A stretch of 64,000 bases of DNA from Cyanobacteria bacterium UBA4641 (GTDB lineage Bacteria; Cyanobacteriota; Vampirovibrionia; Gastranaerophilales; Gastranaerophilaceae), in NCBI GenBank assembly GCA_002405805.1, contig DHMN01000051.1:1-64000 (forward strand), in the 5' to 3' direction. The translations under genes were made by a program, and so were the position numbers. Positions within the stretch are counted from its first letter, which is position 1. Each line of letters begins with the position of its first letter. The notes under the pieces are model-generated. The model was not told where the DNA came from and made no database searches. It worked only from the letters and a program-made list of their open reading frames with translations. Shown piece after piece: positions 61,921 to 64,000 of this stretch.

Positions 61921-64000
61921 ATGAATAAAAATAAAAAAGTTTGGATTACTATTGGTTCAACCTTGTTGGGCTTGTATATATTATTTTTGATTTCTCCGCT
62001 TGTATTATCACCGATTATAGATTCTCACAGCGGTCAAATTGAAGACACTTTGAAAAAATCAACAGGATTTGATGTCAAACTTGATAAAATTTCAGTTAAA
62101 ACATCGTGGAATTTGGCTGTCGGATTAAAAGCAAAAGACATTGAATTTGCAATACCATCATCAGAGACACCGTTTTTCAAAGCTCAAAACGCAGGGGCAG
62201 AATTAAAACTCCTACCGCTAATTGCTAAAAAAGTTCAACTTAACAACATTTTTGCTCAAAATTTAGACAGTGAACTCGTTGTAAAAAAAGACGGCTCATT
62301 GCAAATTCTTGACTACTTACCTCAAAATGAAGACGAATCAAATACCAAGATGAACGGATTACCGCTTGATTTAAAACTCTCAAACAAATTGCCTGATGTA
62401 AAAGTCAAGAACTACAAAGTTACTTTTGCTGATGCGATGAGTGAAAAAACGTATTATGCGGAAGGTTCAGATTTACATGTCACAGATTTCATTTTAGATA
62501 AAAATATAAAAGTTAAAACCAAAGGTAAAATTGTATTTGATAATACGGTTATCTCAAACTATAACATAAAAGTTGCAAACAAAATTATGCCGAATTTGCA
62601 ACTGGATGATATAGTTTTCCCTAAAGACATTGTTGTAGATAGCGACAAAACCGAAGAAACAGCGAAAACTCAAACCGCTCAACCTATAATGCTCAACATT
62701 ATAGATACATTTGACTCTATTAATAAAAATAAATTTAGTGCAGATTTAACAACCGATATTAAAACTTCAGGGACATTAAAAAATCCTCAAGTTAAAGGTT
62801 TATTAAATATTGATGCTCTATCTGTTGCGGTGAATAACCAAAAACTTCCTGAAAGTTATATTCACTTGAACTTTAAAGGGCACAAAACAGACATAGATTC
62901 TTCGTTTTTCTCATCTAATGACCAAGACGAAAACACTCAAGTCATAGGGAATATCAAAGGTGGCAAAAAGCCGTCTATTGATTTGACATTACGTTCTAAC
63001 GCAAAATTCAACAACTTGATAAGATTATGTGACAGTATAGCTCAATCATTTGGCAATGATGATTTGAAAACATTAAAAGCCACAGGCGGAATTGATGCAG
63101 ATTTTAATATCAATTCTGACCTCAAAAAAGTAACTTCAACAGGTTATTTAAAAGTCTTGCCATCAACTTTGTCTTACGGATTGTATAACGTAGTAATCAA
63201 CGATATCACAGCAGATATTGATATGATGAACAATAATATCAATATTAAAAAAGCAGGATTTTCAATCAAAGGACATCCGCTAAAACTTGCAGGAACTATC
63301 GCAAATGATTCCTCTACAGATTTAAAACTTACCGCAGACAAATTATCACTCAAAGGTTTACTTGCCGCTTTTGGTCAAGTTGCACTGCTTAAACAAAACG
63401 ATATCAATGGCGGACTTGTTTCACTTAACGCAAAATTCCAAGGTAAATTAAAAAGCATAAAACCTGAAATAATATCAAATATTGAAGGGGTGAATATTTA
63501 TAATAAAGACTCTAAAATTAAACTAACCCTAGCAAATGCATTAATTAAAATCTTGTATAACGGAAAAACAGCAACAGGCAATGTTGATGTGACATCCCTT
63601 GCATTGACTCACCCTTCAGCAGTTGTATCTGTTCCTAAAACAAAGATTTTAATTGATGAAAAAAATATCAATATTAAAAATTCTTACCTAATGTTGAACA
63701 ATTCAAGAATCGACATAAATGGTGCGGTTAAAGAATACCTGACAGACAGATTAACAGCTGATATCACCGCAAACGGAAAAATCAACAGCGCAGATATTGT
63801 AGCACTGTTACCAAAAGAATTTAAACAATTTGTGTCTTATAAAGGTCAAATACCTTTAAACGTAGCTATTTCAGGAAGTTCAAAAGTTCAAAATATCAAA
63901 CTTTCCTTGACTGCTAACCCAAGCAACTACGTATCTTTGGCTGATATTGATTTATTAAAAAATCAAAATACAAAAATCCATTCTAATATTGAAATCATTG
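61921..64000 (+). CDS. AsmA/TamB-like envelope protein (3' end outside window)
   Basis: Frame stays open from ATG 61921 to the last base, over 690 residues, so the gene is cut by the window. GAGGTAGGG lies before ATG. A single N-terminal membrane helix (WITIGSTLLGLYILFLISPLVL) is followed by long beta-repeat regions: TGFDVKLDKISVKTSWNLAVGL, KVQLNNIFAQ, DLTTDIKTSGTLKNPQVKGLLNI and KIKIYDKDS-like strands. AsmA-type proteins form periplasmic bridges that move phospholipid to the outer membrane. Fits a cell with an outer membrane; exact family member not settled. Confidence 0.8.
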   Translation, partial: MNKNKKVWITIGSTLLGLYILFLISPLVLSPIIDSHSGQIEDTLKKSTGFDVKLDKISVKTSWNLAVGLKAKDIEFAIPSSETPFFKAQNAGAELKLLPLIAKKVQLNNIFAQNLDSELVVKKDGSLQILDYLPQNEDESNTKMNGLPLDLKLSNKLPDVKVKNYKVTFADAMSEKTYYAEGSDLHVTDFILDKNIKVKTKGKIVFDNTVISNYNIKVANKIMPNLQLDDIVFPKDIVVDSDKTEETAKTQTAQPIMLNIIDTFDSINKNKFSADLTTDIKTSGTLKNPQVKGLLNIDALSVAVNNQKLPESYIHLNFKGHKTDIDSSFFSSNDQDENTQVIGNIKGGKKPSIDLTLRSNAKFNNLIRLCDSIAQSFGNDDLKTLKATGGIDADFNINSDLKKVTSTGYLKVLPSTLSYGLYNVVINDITADIDMMNNNINIKKAGFSIKGHPLKLAGTIANDSSTDLKLTADKLSLKGLLAAFGQVALLKQNDINGGLVSLNAKFQGKLKSIKPEIISNIEGVNIYNKDSKIKLTLANALIKILYNGKTATGNVDVTSLALTHPSAVVSVPKTKILIDEKNINIKNSYLMLNNSRIDINGAVKEYLTDRLTADITANGKINSADIVALLPKEFKQFVSYKGQIPLNVAISGSSKVQNIKLSLTANPSNYVSLADIDLLKNQNTKIHSNIEII

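Noticed and set aside
1..64000. UGA as a sense codon
   Set aside because: All long genes align to full family length with no internal TGA and Trp as TGG; only the stop use is odd.

Overview
The window reads as chromosomal DNA of a low-GC, Gram-negative-type bacterium. The best guess is Cyanobacteriota, class Vampirovibrionia (Melainabacteria), order Gastranaerophilales. That rests on a TonB/ExbB/ExbD cluster, a Ski2-type helicase like the cyanobacterial ones, cyanobacterial-style infC and ClpC proteins, and many short lineage-specific proteins whose N-termini carry a Ser/Thr-Phe-Gly-like motif. No database search was possible, so the taxon is an inference. The standard code fits all genes, but none of the 55 complete coding sequences I place ends in TGA (37 TAA, 18 TAG).

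Layout. 1-3000: the end of a PilZ protein with a long Asp-Thr/Asp-Ile repeat, facing a large Ala/Lys-rich coiled-coil protein. 3.1-8.9 kb: fabI, then a minus-strand run ribF, nupC, a TPR protein and pth. 8.9-13.4 kb: a small HTH regulator, tRNA-Lys, two hypotheticals, a phosphoesterase and a SIMPL protein. 13.6-24.8 kb: an unusual N-terminally extended glycogen-synthase-like protein, clpC, serS, a tandem pair of small SFG-motif proteins and a Ski2-like helicase. 24.8-25.4 kb: a repeat-rich spacer. 25.4-33.2 kb: a phosphodiester glycosidase, then the overlapping smc-scpA-scpB-metalloprotease operon. 33.2-35.7 kb: a regulator made of four winged-helix domains, divergent from a Y-family polymerase. 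35.8-40.6 kb: small hypotheticals, trpS, tRNA-Phe and repeats. 40.6-49.8 kb: infC with an apparent AUA start, a TPR lipo/secreted protein with dusB, two VirB10-like secreted proteins and tonB-exbB-exbD-exbD. 49.9-61.9 kb: RNA modification and translation genes (mtaB, a formyltransferase, mnmG, aspS, rqcH, rsmE, cca). 61.9 kb to the end: the start of an AsmA-like protein.

Functionally this is mostly housekeeping: translation and tRNA maturation, chromosome condensation, fatty-acid and FAD synthesis, proteolysis and envelope energy transduction. Interleaved are lineage-specific small proteins and dispersed palindromic repeats confined to intergenic gaps.

The points that most deserve follow-up are the complete avoidance of TGA stops, the shared N-terminal SFG-like tag on eight otherwise mostly unrelated proteins, a set of about eight genes whose -10 box lies only 6-8 bases from the start codon (probable leaderless mRNAs), the apparent AUA start of infC, the four-winged-helix regulator with a palindrome in the neighbouring polymerase promoter, and an unlisted 30-residue membrane peptide with the strongest ribosome binding site in the window.
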